Source: Aurantiacibacter aquimixticola (GTDB taxonomy: Bacteria > Pseudomonadota > Alphaproteobacteria > Sphingomonadales > Sphingomonadaceae). From it: a stretch of DNA of 64,000 nt. The position numbers were made by a program, and so were the translations under genes. Numbering within the stretch: the first letter of the stretch is position 1; the number at the start of each line of letters is the position of its first letter. The stretch covers positions 310,001 to 374,000 of the forward strand of contig NZ_RAHX01000001.1 of NCBI RefSeq assembly GCF_003605475.1, given 5' to 3'. Positions 50,419-58,548 of the stretch are shown here, one piece after another. Below the pieces are notes generated by a model. That model saw only the letters and a list, made by a program, of their open reading frames with translations. It had not been told where the DNA came from and did no database searches.

Positions 50419-50433
50419 GGCGGCAGAGCCGCC
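50419..50433. other. Short hairpin upstream of the PhyH-like gene
   Basis: GGCGGC and GCCGCC form a six-base-pair stem with a three-base loop (AGA). On the minus strand it would sit in the leader, 30 bases before ATG 50389. It lacks a T run. The rest of the 50434-50683 gap is AT-rich and contains no gene that could be supported; TATGCTATGAT near 50602 may hold a -10 element for the VOC gene. Confidence 0.35.
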
Positions 50434-50683
50434 GACTGAGCCGAAACCGGTTCGCTAAATCAGCGGAAAAGCGGACGCGCGATTGAGAGTGATGAACTTC
50501 ATACCTCCATCATAAAGCACTCGGTCGTTGGTGCAAAGTCAATGACGGCTTGTCAGCGGACTAACAGTTTTAGCGTGACAAAAGCAGTCGGACATACGCT
50601 TATTTATGCTATGATCTGTGAGTAATTTTCGAACTATACTCAAATCTGCTCGTGTTTGCGCTCAGATGCAGGAGGCTAAAGCT

Positions 50684-51031
50684 ATGGGTGTCACCAGGAT
50701 CGTCGCAAATCTTTCCGCGCCCGATCCCATCGCTCTGGCCAAGTTTTATCAAGAAGTGTTCGAATTGGATTTGCCCTTGGACAAGGGGTGGATCTCGTTT
50801 CTCGCAAGCGACGCGACGCAGAAAATCGAGCTGCATACCGCCTCGCAAGGAGGTTCCGGAACGGACCTGCCGGTCATTTCAATCGGTGTGGATGACCTTC
50901 ATGCTTCCGAGGCCGCAGTTCGCGCTGCTGGAGCAGAGGTGGTTTACGGGCCGGTGAAGGAGGAATGGGGCCTCAGGCGCTTCTATTTCCGCGATCCTGC
51001 TGGTAATCTCATTAACGTAGTCGACAGCTGA
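50684..51031 (+). CDS. VOC-superfamily (glyoxalase/bleomycin-resistance-like) protein
   Basis: The 115-residue single-domain VOC protein starts MGVTRIVANLSAPDPIALAK with FYQEVFELDLPL. It ends with WGLRRFYFRDPAGNLINVVD, which bears the typical metal-ligand Glu replaced by Asn/Asp context. AGGAGG lies eight bases before ATG 50684, fixing the start. Substrate unknown. It lies in the AT-richer patch with the PhyH-like and DUF1579-like genes. Confidence 0.85.
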   Translation: MGVTRIVANLSAPDPIALAKFYQEVFELDLPLDKGWISFLASDATQKIELHTASQGGSGTDLPVISIGVDDLHASEAAVRAAGAEVVYGPVKEEWGLRRFYFRDPAGNLINVVDS

Positions 51032-51058
51032 CAGTCCGGATCATCGCAGGAGCCAAGA

Positions 51059-51505
51059 ATGGGGAACGACAAGCGATTTGAGAGCCTGGCGCGACTTGTC
51101 GGTAGCTGGAAAACGACGATCACAATGCACCGAGAGGATGGGGCGACAGGCGATGTCTCACATGCGACGGACGTATATTCCTGGTCTGCAAACCGGAAAT
51201 TTCTTCATCATGACGTGGACGCCGATATGGGCGGGCAACGCCATCAATCCTTCGAAGTCATCGCGCTCAATCCGTCGGGCGAAGGTTTTGTCTCGCGCAG
51301 CTATGATCCCGATGGGTCGTTTAGCGACTATTCATGCTGGTTTGAGGGACCGGCCTGGAACATCGAAGGCGCATACCTTCGGTTCTCCGGTCAGTTTTCG
51401 GAAAGTGGAGATGTTCTTTCGGGACAGTGGGAGCAACTGACCGAAGCTGGCCATTGGCAACCCTTCATGAAGGTCATGCTGCGCCGGAATGCTGATGAGG
51501 CATAA
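51059..51505 (+). CDS. DUF1579-like small protein
   Basis: A 148-residue soluble protein with strand-rich, aromatic sequence (ESLARLVGSWKTTITMHRED, FEVIALNPSGEGFVSRSYDP, LSGQWEQLTEAGHWQPFMKV). The LxGxW opening and the alternating-strand pattern recall DUF1579 and lipocalin-like domains. It follows the VOC gene by 27 bases with AGGAG before its ATG, so the two are probably cotranscribed. Function unknown. Confidence 0.65.
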   Translation: MGNDKRFESLARLVGSWKTTITMHREDGATGDVSHATDVYSWSANRKFLHHDVDADMGGQRHQSFEVIALNPSGEGFVSRSYDPDGSFSDYSCWFEGPAWNIEGAYLRFSGQFSESGDVLSGQWEQLTEAGHWQPFMKVMLRRNADEA

Positions 51506-51650
51506 TGCGATCCAAACTAGACGTCTGGTTTTGGGTGAATGGAATCATAGCGAACGCGTCGGTAACTGGGGTCGAAAGCAGCCGTTCCATAGATTGGATC
51601 ATTAGCACTGCAACGCGAGAACGTTTCTGCTGCCGGTGGGTTCTACCATT

Positions 51651-52136
51651 ATGCAGCCAGTGACCATCCATCGCGTCTTTTGCATTGTTGCGGCTTTGAT
51701 GCTGCCGCTCGCGGCGGTGTCTGCTCATGCCCAAGATGCTTCGACATCCAGACCTGCGCCGACTGCTCCCGCTTCTCACGCCGCCGAGTACGCCGATTTC
51801 GTCCGCGCATTGCAGGACGCGTTCGAAGCGAACGACCGCGAGGCGGTGGTGGACATGGTGCGTCTGCCGCTTCGGGTGAACGGGCCGAACGGTTCCTACA
51901 TCGTGCAGCGCCGCGCTTATCTTGAACGGCATTTCGACCAGATCTTCGACACGCCGACGCGCGCCGCGATCATGGCGCAGGACCCCGACGACATTTTCGA
52001 ACGCGATACGGGCGGCATGATCGGGGACGGACAGGTGTGGTTCAACCATCGCTGCGTCGCCGTCGACTGCGCGCAAATGGGCGCGGTGGCGATCTATGTG
52101 GTGAACCACATTGCCGAGAGCGAAGAGGCCGAGTAG
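51651..52136 (+). CDS. Exported protein of unknown function
   Basis: A 161-residue protein with a clean signal peptide (VFCIVAALMLPLAAVSAHAQ, cleavage after AHA), a Ser/Pro/Thr linker and a domain of about 115 residues (FVRALQDAFEANDREAVVDM, VRLPLRVNG, FNHRCVAVDCAQMGAVAIYV). The helix-then-sheet order and the single cysteine pair suggest an NTF2-like (SnoaL) fold, but this is only a guess. ATG 51651 is used; GTG 51636 is possible. Confidence 0.7.
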   Translation: MQPVTIHRVFCIVAALMLPLAAVSAHAQDASTSRPAPTAPASHAAEYADFVRALQDAFEANDREAVVDMVRLPLRVNGPNGSYIVQRRAYLERHFDQIFDTPTRAAIMAQDPDDIFERDTGGMIGDGQVWFNHRCVAVDCAQMGAVAIYVVNHIAESEEAE

Positions 52137-52150
52137 GCGCTTGCAAGCGC
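52137..52150. promoter_or_regulatory. 14-bp perfect palindrome before the metallo-hydrolase gene
   Basis: GCGCTTGCAAGCGC is a perfect palindrome, 26 bases upstream of the metallo-hydrolase start. The same core, CGCTTGCAAGCG, recurs at 53298-53309 upstream of the MAPEG gene. Either may be an operator or simply a chance GC-rich palindrome. Confidence 0.3.
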
Positions 52151-52176
52151 GGCGCTTCGCCGCCACCTAGCGATCC

Positions 52177-52845
52177 ATGACGCAGCAAAGCCCGATCCGT
52201 GCCGCCATCGTTCCCGTCACGCCCTTTCAGCAAAATTGCTCGCTGGTCTGGTGCACCAAGACCATGCGCGGGGCGCTGGTCGATCCCGGCGGAGAGCTGG
52301 ACAAGCTGAAGGATGCGGTCGCCAAGGCTGGTGTGACGCTGGAGAAAATTTTGCTCACCCACGGCCATGCCGATCACTGCGGGCAGGCGGGTATGCTGGC
52401 GAAGGAGCTGGGCCTGCCGATCGAGGGGCCGCATGAAGCCGACCGCTTCTGGATTTCCCGGCTGGACGAGGACGGGCCGCGCTTCGGCATGCAATGCGAG
52501 GTTTTCGAGCCGACCCGCTGGCTGCAGGATGGCGACGCGGTGAGCTTCGGCGAGGTGACGCTCGATGTCATCCACTGCCCCGGCCACACGCCCGGCCACG
52601 TTGTTTTCGTCAGCAAGGAAGCGAATTTTGCATTCGTCGGCGACGTGCTGTTCCAAGGGAGTATCGGCCGCACCGATTTCCCGATGAGCGATCACCAGTC
52701 GCTGCTCGACGCGATCACCAAGAAGCTCTGGCCGCTCGGCGACGATATCGCCTTTGTGCCCGGCCACGGCCCGACCAGCACCTTCGGCCGCGAACGGCAG
52801 AGCAACCCCTTCGTCGGCGATGCCGCGATGGCGGCTGGCGACTAG
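52177..52845 (+). CDS. Metallo-beta-lactamase-fold hydrolase (glyoxalase II-like)
   Basis: The 222-residue MBL-fold enzyme has the metal motif THGHADHCGQAGMLAKELG, the next ligand in VIHCPGHTPGHVVFVS, Asp in FAFVGDVLFQGSIGRTDFPM, and His in FVPGHGPTSTFGRER. It matches the YcbL-like short glyoxalase II group that hydrolyses thioesters such as S-lactoylglutathione. The C-terminal helical domain of classic GloB is absent. It ends six bases before the convergent MAPEG gene. Confidence 0.9.
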   Translation: MTQQSPIRAAIVPVTPFQQNCSLVWCTKTMRGALVDPGGELDKLKDAVAKAGVTLEKILLTHGHADHCGQAGMLAKELGLPIEGPHEADRFWISRLDEDGPRFGMQCEVFEPTRWLQDGDAVSFGEVTLDVIHCPGHTPGHVVFVSKEANFAFVGDVLFQGSIGRTDFPMSDHQSLLDAITKKLWPLGDDIAFVPGHGPTSTFGRERQSNPFVGDAAMAAGD

Positions 52846-52851
52846 CGGGCG

Positions 52852-53247
52852 CTATGCGACGCCGAGGGCCACCAGCACGGCCCAGCCGATCAGGATAGCG
52901 TAGCAGATCCAGGTCGTTAGCGTGCCAATCATCCGCAGCTTGTTCGGCTTGTCCGCTTCCATCCCGAAGGCATGCAGGACACGCCCGCCAAGAAAGGCGA
53001 GGGCGATGGCGGCGAGTGCCCAGCCGTGATGGTGGCCTAGATCGATCACGAGGATCAGCAGCAGGCCGATCGGCGTGTATTCGATGAAATTGGCATGGGC
53101 GCGCATCCGCTTGGCGAGCGCCGCATTACCGCCATCGCCATGCAGCACCTTGTCGCTGATGCGCACCTTGCTGCATCTGATGGCGAGCCACAGGTTGAGG
53201 CTTGCGGCCAGCGCGATGCTCAGCAGCGAAATATGCAGGTCTGCCAT
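52852..53247 (-). CDS. MAPEG-family membrane protein
   Basis: The 131-residue protein has four predicted helices and the MAPEG signatures KRMRAHANFIEYTPIGLLLI and GGRVLHAFGMEADKPNKLRM. MAPEG proteins include glutathione-dependent membrane transferases; the neighbouring glyoxalase II-like hydrolase makes a glutathione link reasonable. ATG 53247 is the family start, and the much longer open frame upstream (to 54285) is antisense to plsX. Confidence 0.88.
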   Translation of the reverse strand: MADLHISLLSIALAASLNLWLAIRCSKVRISDKVLHGDGGNAALAKRMRAHANFIEYTPIGLLLILVIDLGHHHGWALAAIALAFLGGRVLHAFGMEADKPNKLRMIGTLTTWICYAILIGWAVLVALGVA

Positions 53248-53297
53248 TGTCGGTGTTCCTTCCCGTCCGAAGCCGGGTGCGTAAGCGCGGTCCACCA

Positions 53298-53309
53298 CGC
53301 TTGCAAGCG
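53298..53309. promoter_or_regulatory. 12-bp palindrome before the MAPEG gene
   Basis: CGCTTGCAAGCG is the same core as the palindrome at 52137-52150. It is 50 bases upstream of the MAPEG start on the minus strand and 133 bases before rpmF on the plus strand. Confidence 0.3.
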
Positions 53310-53368
53310 CGTGAGAAATCGGTATAGCGCGCGCCTTCGCCGCATCCTTTGGCTTCGGTACAGCGCGC

Positions 53369-53397
53369 TTGCGCGCCATTCCGGCTTGGCCTAGGGC
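53369..53397 (+). promoter_or_regulatory. Putative promoter of rpmF-plsX-fabH
   Basis: TTGCGC is followed by exactly 17 bases and TAGGGC, 45 bases before the rpmF start. The layout copies that seen upstream of atpH (TTGCAC, 17 bases, TAGGCG), suggesting a shared class of growth-related promoter. Pattern-based only. Confidence 0.4.
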
Positions 53398-53442
53398 GGC
53401 ACCCGAACAGATTTTGAACGATTTCAAGGAACAGGTGCCGCA

Positions 53443-53625
53443 ATGGCTGTCCCTAAGAGAAAAGTATCGCCGCATCGCCGGGGCAATCGCCGGTCGCATG
53501 ATTCGCTGAAGGTCGAAGCCTTCCACGAATGCTCCAACTGCGGCGAGCTGAAGCGTCCCCATATGCTTTGCAATGCCTGTGGCCATTATAATGGCCGCCA
53601 GGTGATCGAGCCCAAGGGTCTTTAA
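53443..53625 (+). CDS. rpmF: 50S ribosomal protein L32
   Basis: The 60-residue basic protein starts [20 protein letters not shown] and has the zinc-ribbon cysteines in [20 protein letters not shown] (four Cys). Full length for L32. plsX follows after 27 bases, the usual rpmF-plsX-fabH order linking ribosome supply and fatty-acid/phospholipid synthesis. Confidence 0.98.
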   Translation: MAVPKRKVSPHRRGNRRSHDSLKVEAFHECSNCGELKRPHMLCNACGHYNGRQVIEPKGL

Positions 53626-53652
53626 GCCCCTTCGCCAGGAAGGATTGAGCGC

Positions 53653-54750
53653 ATGAGCCTCCCGCGTATCGCAGTCGACGCGATGGGCGGGGATGAAGGC
53701 GTGCGCGTAATGGTCGATGGCGCGTCCATGGCGCGCCGCCGGCATGACAAATTCAAATTCCTGCTGGTGGGTGACGAAGCGCGGATCAAGGCCGCGCTCG
53801 AAGATCATCCCGCCATGCGCTCGGCCAGCGAAATCCTGCACGCCGATGAAGTGGTGGAGGGCGATGAAAAGCCCAGCCGCGCCATCCGCCGCGCCAAGAC
53901 CACCAGCATGGGTCTCGCCATCAATGCGGTGAAGGAAGGCGAATGCGGCGCGGCCGTCAGCGCGGGCAATACCGGCGCGCTGATGGCGATGGGCAAGATT
54001 GCGCTGCGCACCATGCCCGGCCTCGATCGGCCCGCACTCGCCGGGATCATGCCCACGCTCGGGGAGCAGGACGTGGTCATGCTCGACCTGGGCGCAAACA
54101 CCGAATGCGACGCCCGCAATCTCGTACAGTTCGCCATCATGGGCGCGGCCTATGCGCGCATCGTCACCGGCACCGCCACGCCGCGTGTGCGATTGCTCAA
54201 TATCGGCACCGAAAGCATCAAAGGCACGGACGATCTGCGCGATGCCAGCCAGCGACTGACCGACGCGACCGGCCTCGCCATGCAATTCGACGGCTTCATC
54301 GAGGCCGACAAGATTAATCGCGGCGAGGTGGACGTCGTGGTGACGGACGGGTTCTCCGGAAATATCGCGCTAAAAGCCATCGAAGGCTCGGCCCGCTTCG
54401 TGACGGACCTGCTGCGCGATGCCTTCACGAGCTCGCTGCGTTCCAAAATCGGTTTCCTGGTCAGCCGCCCGGCGACCGAGTTGCTGAAGCATCATCTCGA
54501 TCCGAACAATCACAATGGCGGGGTCTTCCTCGGCCTCAACGGCGTGCTTGTGAAATCGCATGGAAGCGCCAATGCCAAGGGTGTGGCGAACGCGGTGGAT
54601 GTGTGCGCGCGCCTGCTCGAAAACGACATCACCCAGCGCATCGCCGCCGACCTTGCCGAACTCGGCGAGGACACGCTGCGGCATGGTGCGAATGGGGGCG
54701 CTAACGGCAATGGCTCTGCTGCATCGAGCGAGGCCGAGGCAGCAAAATGA
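53653..54750 (+). CDS. plsX: Phosphate acyltransferase PlsX
   Basis: The 365-residue enzyme converts acyl-ACP to acyl-phosphate for phospholipid synthesis, at the inner membrane surface. [19 protein letters not shown] at the N-terminus, [20 protein letters not shown] and [18 protein letters not shown] are diagnostic. A Gly/Asn/Ala-rich tail ([19 protein letters not shown]) is not conserved. AGGA precedes ATG 53653; the stop overlaps fabH by four bases. Confidence 0.97.
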   Translation: MSLPRIAVDAMGGDEGVRVMVDGASMARRRHDKFKFLLVGDEARIKAALEDHPAMRSASEILHADEVVEGDEKPSRAIRRAKTTSMGLAINAVKEGECGAAVSAGNTGALMAMGKIALRTMPGLDRPALAGIMPTLGEQDVVMLDLGANTECDARNLVQFAIMGAAYARIVTGTATPRVRLLNIGTESIKGTDDLRDASQRLTDATGLAMQFDGFIEADKINRGEVDVVVTDGFSGNIALKAIEGSARFVTDLLRDAFTSSLRSKIGFLVSRPATELLKHHLDPNNHNGGVFLGLNGVLVKSHGSANAKGVANAVDVCARLLENDITQRIAADLAELGEDTLRHGANGGANGNGSAASSEAEAAK

Positions 54751-55712
54751 TCCGCTCCGTCGTGACCGGATGCGGCTCCGCACTGCCGGCAAAATGCGTC
54801 AGCAATGCTGAGCTGGCGGAGCGTGTCGACACCAGCGACGACTGGATTCGTGAGCGAACCGGTATCACCCAGCGCTACATTGCGAGTGACGACGAGACCA
54901 CGGGATCGCTCGCCACCGCCGCCGCGAAGGCAGCGCTGGACGATGCCGGCTGCGCCATCGGCGATATCGACCTGATCGTCCTTGCCACCGCGACGCCGGA
55001 CCAGACCTTTCCCGCCACCGCCACCACCGTGCAGCACGCTCTGGGCGGACGCGGCTTTCCGGCATTCGACGTTCAGGCCGTGTGTTCGGGCTTCCTCTAC
55101 GCGCTGGGCACGGCGGACGCGATGCTGCGCAGCGGCATGGCGAAGCGCGCCATCGTGATCGGAGCGGAGACGTTCAGCCGTATCCTTGACTGGGAAGATC
55201 GCACCACCTGCGTCTTGTTCGGAGACGGCGCGGGCGCATTCGTCGTGGAAGCACGGGACGTCTCCGAAGGCGGCGCAGGCATCCTTGCCACGAAATTGCA
55301 TGCCGATGGCGAATACGCGCCACTGCTGCATGTCGATGGCGGTCCATCCACCACCGGCGAAGTAGGGAAGCTGCGGATGAAGGGGCGCGAGGTCTTTCGC
55401 CACGCCGTCGTCAATCTGGCGGACGTGCTGGGCGAAGTGCTCGACAATGCGGGCTTCGCGCCGGGCGATATCGACTGGATCGTGCCGCACCAGGCCAATG
55501 CCCGGATCCTCGATGCCACCGCACGCAAGCTGGGCCTGTCGATGGACAAGGTGATCGTCACTGTCGATCGCCACGCCAATACATCAGCGGCTTCCGTACC
55601 GCTCGCCTACGATGTCGCGCGCAAGGATGGCCGCATCAAACCGGGCGATCTGGTCATGCTGGAAGCGATGGGCGGAGGCTTCACCTGGGGCGCCAGCCTG
55701 CTCCGCGTCTAA
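54747..55712 (+). CDS. fabH: 3-oxoacyl-ACP synthase III
   Basis: The 321-residue KAS III starts fatty-acid synthesis by condensing acetyl-CoA with malonyl-ACP. The catalytic Cys is in [20 protein letters not shown], His in [20 protein letters not shown] and Asn in [16 protein letters not shown]. The start overlaps the plsX stop (ATGA). Confidence 0.97.
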   Translation: MIRSVVTGCGSALPAKCVSNAELAERVDTSDDWIRERTGITQRYIASDDETTGSLATAAAKAALDDAGCAIGDIDLIVLATATPDQTFPATATTVQHALGGRGFPAFDVQAVCSGFLYALGTADAMLRSGMAKRAIVIGAETFSRILDWEDRTTCVLFGDGAGAFVVEARDVSEGGAGILATKLHADGEYAPLLHVDGGPSTTGEVGKLRMKGREVFRHAVVNLADVLGEVLDNAGFAPGDIDWIVPHQANARILDATARKLGLSMDKVIVTVDRHANTSAASVPLAYDVARKDGRIKPGDLVMLEAMGGGFTWGASLLRV

Positions 55713-55812
55713 ATTGTCCATAAGAATCAAGGCGCGCTGCCTTGCATATTAACAAATTTAGGTTCACTACTTCGAGTCGGGTCGGTCGAATTTTGGAGTA
55801 GTGCGCGTGGAC

Positions 55813-56115
55813 ATGATGCGATCCGTCGGAACCTTGACCAGGGCCGACCTTGCCGAAACGATCAATCACAAGATGGGCTTTTCGCGTTCGGAAAGCCTCG
55901 ACCTGGTCGAGGATATCCTCGCCAAGATGTGCGACGCCATGACCGATGGCGAAAATGTGAAGATTTCCGGCTTCGGCAGTTTCGTCCTTCGGGACAAAAA
56001 GGAACGTGTCGGCCGCAATCCCAAGACCGGCATCGAAGTGCCGATCACACCGCGGCGCGTCATGACGTTCCGCGCCAGCCAGAAATTGAAAGACAGGATC
56101 GCAAGCGCCGGATGA
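55813..56115 (+). CDS. ihfA: Integration host factor alpha subunit
   Basis: The 100-residue DNA-bending protein begins with [40 protein letters not shown] and [20 protein letters not shown] are the beta-arm signature that distinguishes IhfA from HU. GGAG at 55795 is well spaced for GTG 55807, so the true start may be GTG 55807, ATG 55813 or ATG 55816. The next gene overlaps the stop (ATGA). Confidence 0.95.
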   Translation: MMRSVGTLTRADLAETINHKMGFSRSESLDLVEDILAKMCDAMTDGENVKISGFGSFVLRDKKERVGRNPKTGIEVPITPRRVMTFRASQKLKDRIASAG

Positions 56116-56513
56116 CGGGTGCAGGGCCGCTTTTCGACGATGGCAAGGCCGATGGCGCGATGCGTACTATCGGCGAAGTGTCCTCCGCACTTGGGATAAA
56201 GCCGCATGTCCTGCGATACTGGGAACAGCAATTCCCGATGCTGGAGCCTCTGAAACGAAGCGGCGGCCGGCGACTGTATCGCGCCGAAGACGTGGCGCTG
56301 GTCGAAACGATCAATCGCCTGGTGAACCAGGAAGGCTACACGCTGAAGGGCGCGAAGAAGGCGATCCAGTCCGCCGGTGCGTCCGGCACGACCGTTCAGC
56401 TGGCCGACAGCGCCGCATCGGTTTCGCCGACCCCCGCAGCGCGCGTGGCTTCCGATACGGTGGAGCAATTGCGCGCGATACGCGACAGGCTGTCCGCCGC
56501 GCTAGAGGCTTGA
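56112..56513 (+). CDS. MerR-family regulator
   Basis: The 133-residue protein has an N-terminal MerR winged helix ([20 protein letters not shown] then [20 protein letters not shown]) and a second helix pair [21 protein letters not shown] variable Ala/Ser-rich part and a short terminal coiled stretch follow. The family member after ihfA in alphaproteobacteria is this type; its target is not known. It overlaps ihfA by four bases. Confidence 0.88.
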   Translation: MTGAGPLFDDGKADGAMRTIGEVSSALGIKPHVLRYWEQQFPMLEPLKRSGGRRLYRAEDVALVETINRLVNQEGYTLKGAKKAIQSAGASGTTVQLADSAASVSPTPAARVASDTVEQLRAIRDRLSAALEA

Positions 56514-56520
56514 GCAAAAG

Positions 56521-57384
56521 CTAAGGCTGCACGGCTTCCATCAAAACAGAAAGGCTCGGCTGCGCGTGAAGAATGCGCCGATGGCCGAGACCGTCCAGGG
56601 CACGCAGGTCCACTCGCTCGCCCAATGCAGCGAATTTCTCAGCCGCGTCGAAGGCGACTTCGCGATCATCCCTGGAATGCAGCACGGTCAGCGGGTTCGG
56701 CAGGTCCGACAGCATCAGGCTCGCATCCATCGCGTCCAGATCGACGCCGAAAGGCTCGACCAGCATCTCTTCGAAGATCGCCTGCGCATCTCGCGTCAGG
56801 CCGATATATCGGGCGAAGCCCTCGGTAACGTCGCCCAGCCTGTTGGGTGACGCTATGAAGATCAGGCCGGTTTCGTCGGTCAGCCCGGCGCTGGCTTCGC
56901 TCGTCAGGGCTAGGGTGGTGACAGGTCCACCGAAACTGTGCGCGATGACATGGTCGATCGGCCCGAAATGGTCGGCAACGGCGATGAGGGCGAGCACACA
57001 ATCCATCAATTCCGCGCGCCGACCACTCGATTTGCCATGCGCAGGCATATCGTAGGCGACGACATTGTAGCCCATGGCACGCAGCCGAGTGATGGGCGCG
57101 GTCATGAAAGCGGCGGCGCTCGTCCAGCCATGCACCATCAGGATCGTGCCGATACGCGGCGCGGTGGCGGCGAACCGATACGTCGCGATGCGATAGCCGG
57201 CGACGGTCAGATCCGCGCGCTCGCCTTCCGCCAGCTTGCGCTGCGCCAGCATGGCGAGCCGCTTTTCCGACTTCGTGCCGATGGCCGGGGGCAGGGGATG
57301 GGTGAAAAGGAAGTGCGCCGCCTGCGCTGCGACGCGGGGGCTCGCCGAATCAAGCTGGGTGAGGAGATTGGTCAGCACTGCCAT
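56521..57384 (-). CDS. Alpha/beta-hydrolase
   Basis: The 287-residue hydrolase has the oxyanion region ILMVHGWTSAAAFMTAPI, the nucleophile elbow VIAHSFGGPVTTLAL (Ser in H-S-F-G-G), and late Asp/His in DREVAFDAAEKFAAL and GLGHRRILHAQP. Substrate unknown. It is divergent from the TetR-family gene and starts ten bases from a palindrome that likely binds that regulator. Confidence 0.87.
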   Translation of the reverse strand: MAVLTNLLTQLDSASPRVAAQAAHFLFTHPLPPAIGTKSEKRLAMLAQRKLAEGERADLTVAGYRIATYRFAATAPRIGTILMVHGWTSAAAFMTAPITRLRAMGYNVVAYDMPAHGKSSGRRAELMDCVLALIAVADHFGPIDHVIAHSFGGPVTTLALTSEASAGLTDETGLIFIASPNRLGDVTEGFARYIGLTRDAQAIFEEMLVEPFGVDLDAMDASLMLSDLPNPLTVLHSRDDREVAFDAAEKFAALGERVDLRALDGLGHRRILHAQPSLSVLMEAVQP

Positions 57385-57394
57385 TGCTCGTTTC

Positions 57395-57411
57395 TGATAA
57401 CAGCGTTATCA
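57395..57411. promoter_or_regulatory. Palindromic operator between hydrolase and TetR genes
   Basis: TGATAAC AGC GTTATCA is a perfect inverted repeat with seven-base arms and three-base spacer, in the 61-base space between divergent starts at 57384 and 57446. Such placement is typical of TetR autoregulation together with control of the divergent gene. Confidence 0.7.
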
Positions 57412-57445
57412 TTGCCTCGCAACATGGCTTGCGACAAGGAGCGGC

Positions 57446-58024
57446 ATGGAAAATCGCGACAGATTGATCGACGTGGCCGCCGAGGCGATCGAGGACGTGT
57501 CGCTCGAAGGGCTGACCGTGCGCGAAGTGGCGCGGCGGGCGAAGCAGTCCACCATCGGGATCTACCGACATTTCAAGGGCAAACCGGGCCTGCTCGATGC
57601 GCTGTTCGTGCGCGGTTTCGAACGGTTGGGCGCCGCCGCCAGTGCCGCCGGGGCGAGCGGACGCACCGCGCGTGAGGCCGTGCTGGAAGCGGTGGACGAA
57701 TATCTCGCGCTCGCCCGGTCCCAGCCGCAGCATTACCGCTTGATGTTTGCCGCGCAGAATGCCGGGTTCGAGCCGACCGATACGGCACGAGGTATCGCGC
57801 TCGCCAATTACGATCGCTTCGTCGAGCTGGTCGAGCGCCTACCGGGTGCCGCAGGCGAGGGGCGACGGATCGCGACCGATCTCTTCGCGCTCGTCCACGG
57901 CCATGTCGCGCTGCGCGCGCAACGCTTCGGCCCGACAATGGACCCAAGCGAGTGGACCGGCCGGATCAAGCGCAGTGTGGAACGGCAGTTGGACCTGCTA
58001 TCCGCACCTGCAACCAGCGACTAG
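57446..58024 (+). CDS. TetR-family transcriptional regulator
   Basis: The 192-residue protein has an N-terminal TetR helix-turn-helix (GLTVREVARRAKQSTIGIYR then HFKGKPGLLDALF) and a helical ligand-binding domain (ALARSQPQHYRLMFAAQNAG, LFALVHGHVALRAQRFG). It probably represses the divergent hydrolase gene and itself through the palindrome at 57395-57411. Its stop interlocks with that of the convergent SixA-type gene (CTAG). Confidence 0.9.
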   Translation: MENRDRLIDVAAEAIEDVSLEGLTVREVARRAKQSTIGIYRHFKGKPGLLDALFVRGFERLGAAASAAGASGRTAREAVLEAVDEYLALARSQPQHYRLMFAAQNAGFEPTDTARGIALANYDRFVELVERLPGAAGEGRRIATDLFALVHGHVALRAQRFGPTMDPSEWTGRIKRSVERQLDLLSAPATSD

Positions 58025-58548
58025 TCCTCAGGCCCAAGCGCGGGATCGAGATCGCGCGGCCGGGCGAAATGGACGAGCGAACCGCAGCCGGGCGCAAGAT
58101 CGTCCCAGCTGTCGATGTCGAGTTCGAACACGGCAAATGCCGCGGTCGGATATTTCTGCATGACTTCGCCGAACAGGTCGTTCTCCCGTTCCGCCGGAAC
58201 GAGTTCGAGCGCAAGCTCCTGCAGGCCGGGATTGTGGCCCACCAGCAGAACAGCTTCCGGATGGCCGTCGACCGCGCGCAGCAGGGTCATCAATGTCGAG
58301 GCATCGGCGAGATAGGCGCGCTCGTCGAAGCGGATGTCGAGATCGAGTTCGCTTGCTTCCAGCGTGCGCTTCACCCGTTGTGCGGGGCTGGCGAGGGCGA
58401 CGTCGAACTTCGCCCCGTATTCGCGCACATGCTTCCCCATCAGCGCCGCGCCCTTGCGCCCGCGATCGTTCAGCCCGCGATCGTAATCGCGCAGGGACAT
58501 GTCGTCCCAGTCGGACTTGGCGTGGCGCAGCAGGCCGAGGCGTTTCAA
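58021..58548 (-). CDS. sixA: SixA-type histidine phosphatase
   Basis: The 175-residue histidine phosphatase has the RHG-type motif LGLLRHAKSDWDDMSLRDYD and the second catalytic His in VLLVGHNPGLQELALELV. SixA-like proteins dephosphorylate phosphohistidine, in E. coli affecting the nitrogen phosphotransferase or ArcB-type phosphorelay. It overlaps the helicase gene upstream by four bases (58545-58548), so they are likely cotranscribed. Confidence 0.85.
   Translation of the reverse strand: MKRLGLLRHAKSDWDDMSLRDYDRGLNDRGRKGAALMGKHVREYGAKFDVALASPAQRVKRTLEASELDLDIRFDERAYLADASTLMTLLRAVDGHPEAVLLVGHNPGLQELALELVPAERENDLFGEVMQKYPTAAFAVFELDIDSWDDLAPGCGSLVHFARPRDLDPALGPED

Noticed and set aside
52852..54285. 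A 477-codon minus-strand frame as one protein
   Set aside because: Only the last 131 codons (MAPEG) are real; the rest is antisense to rpmF and plsX.
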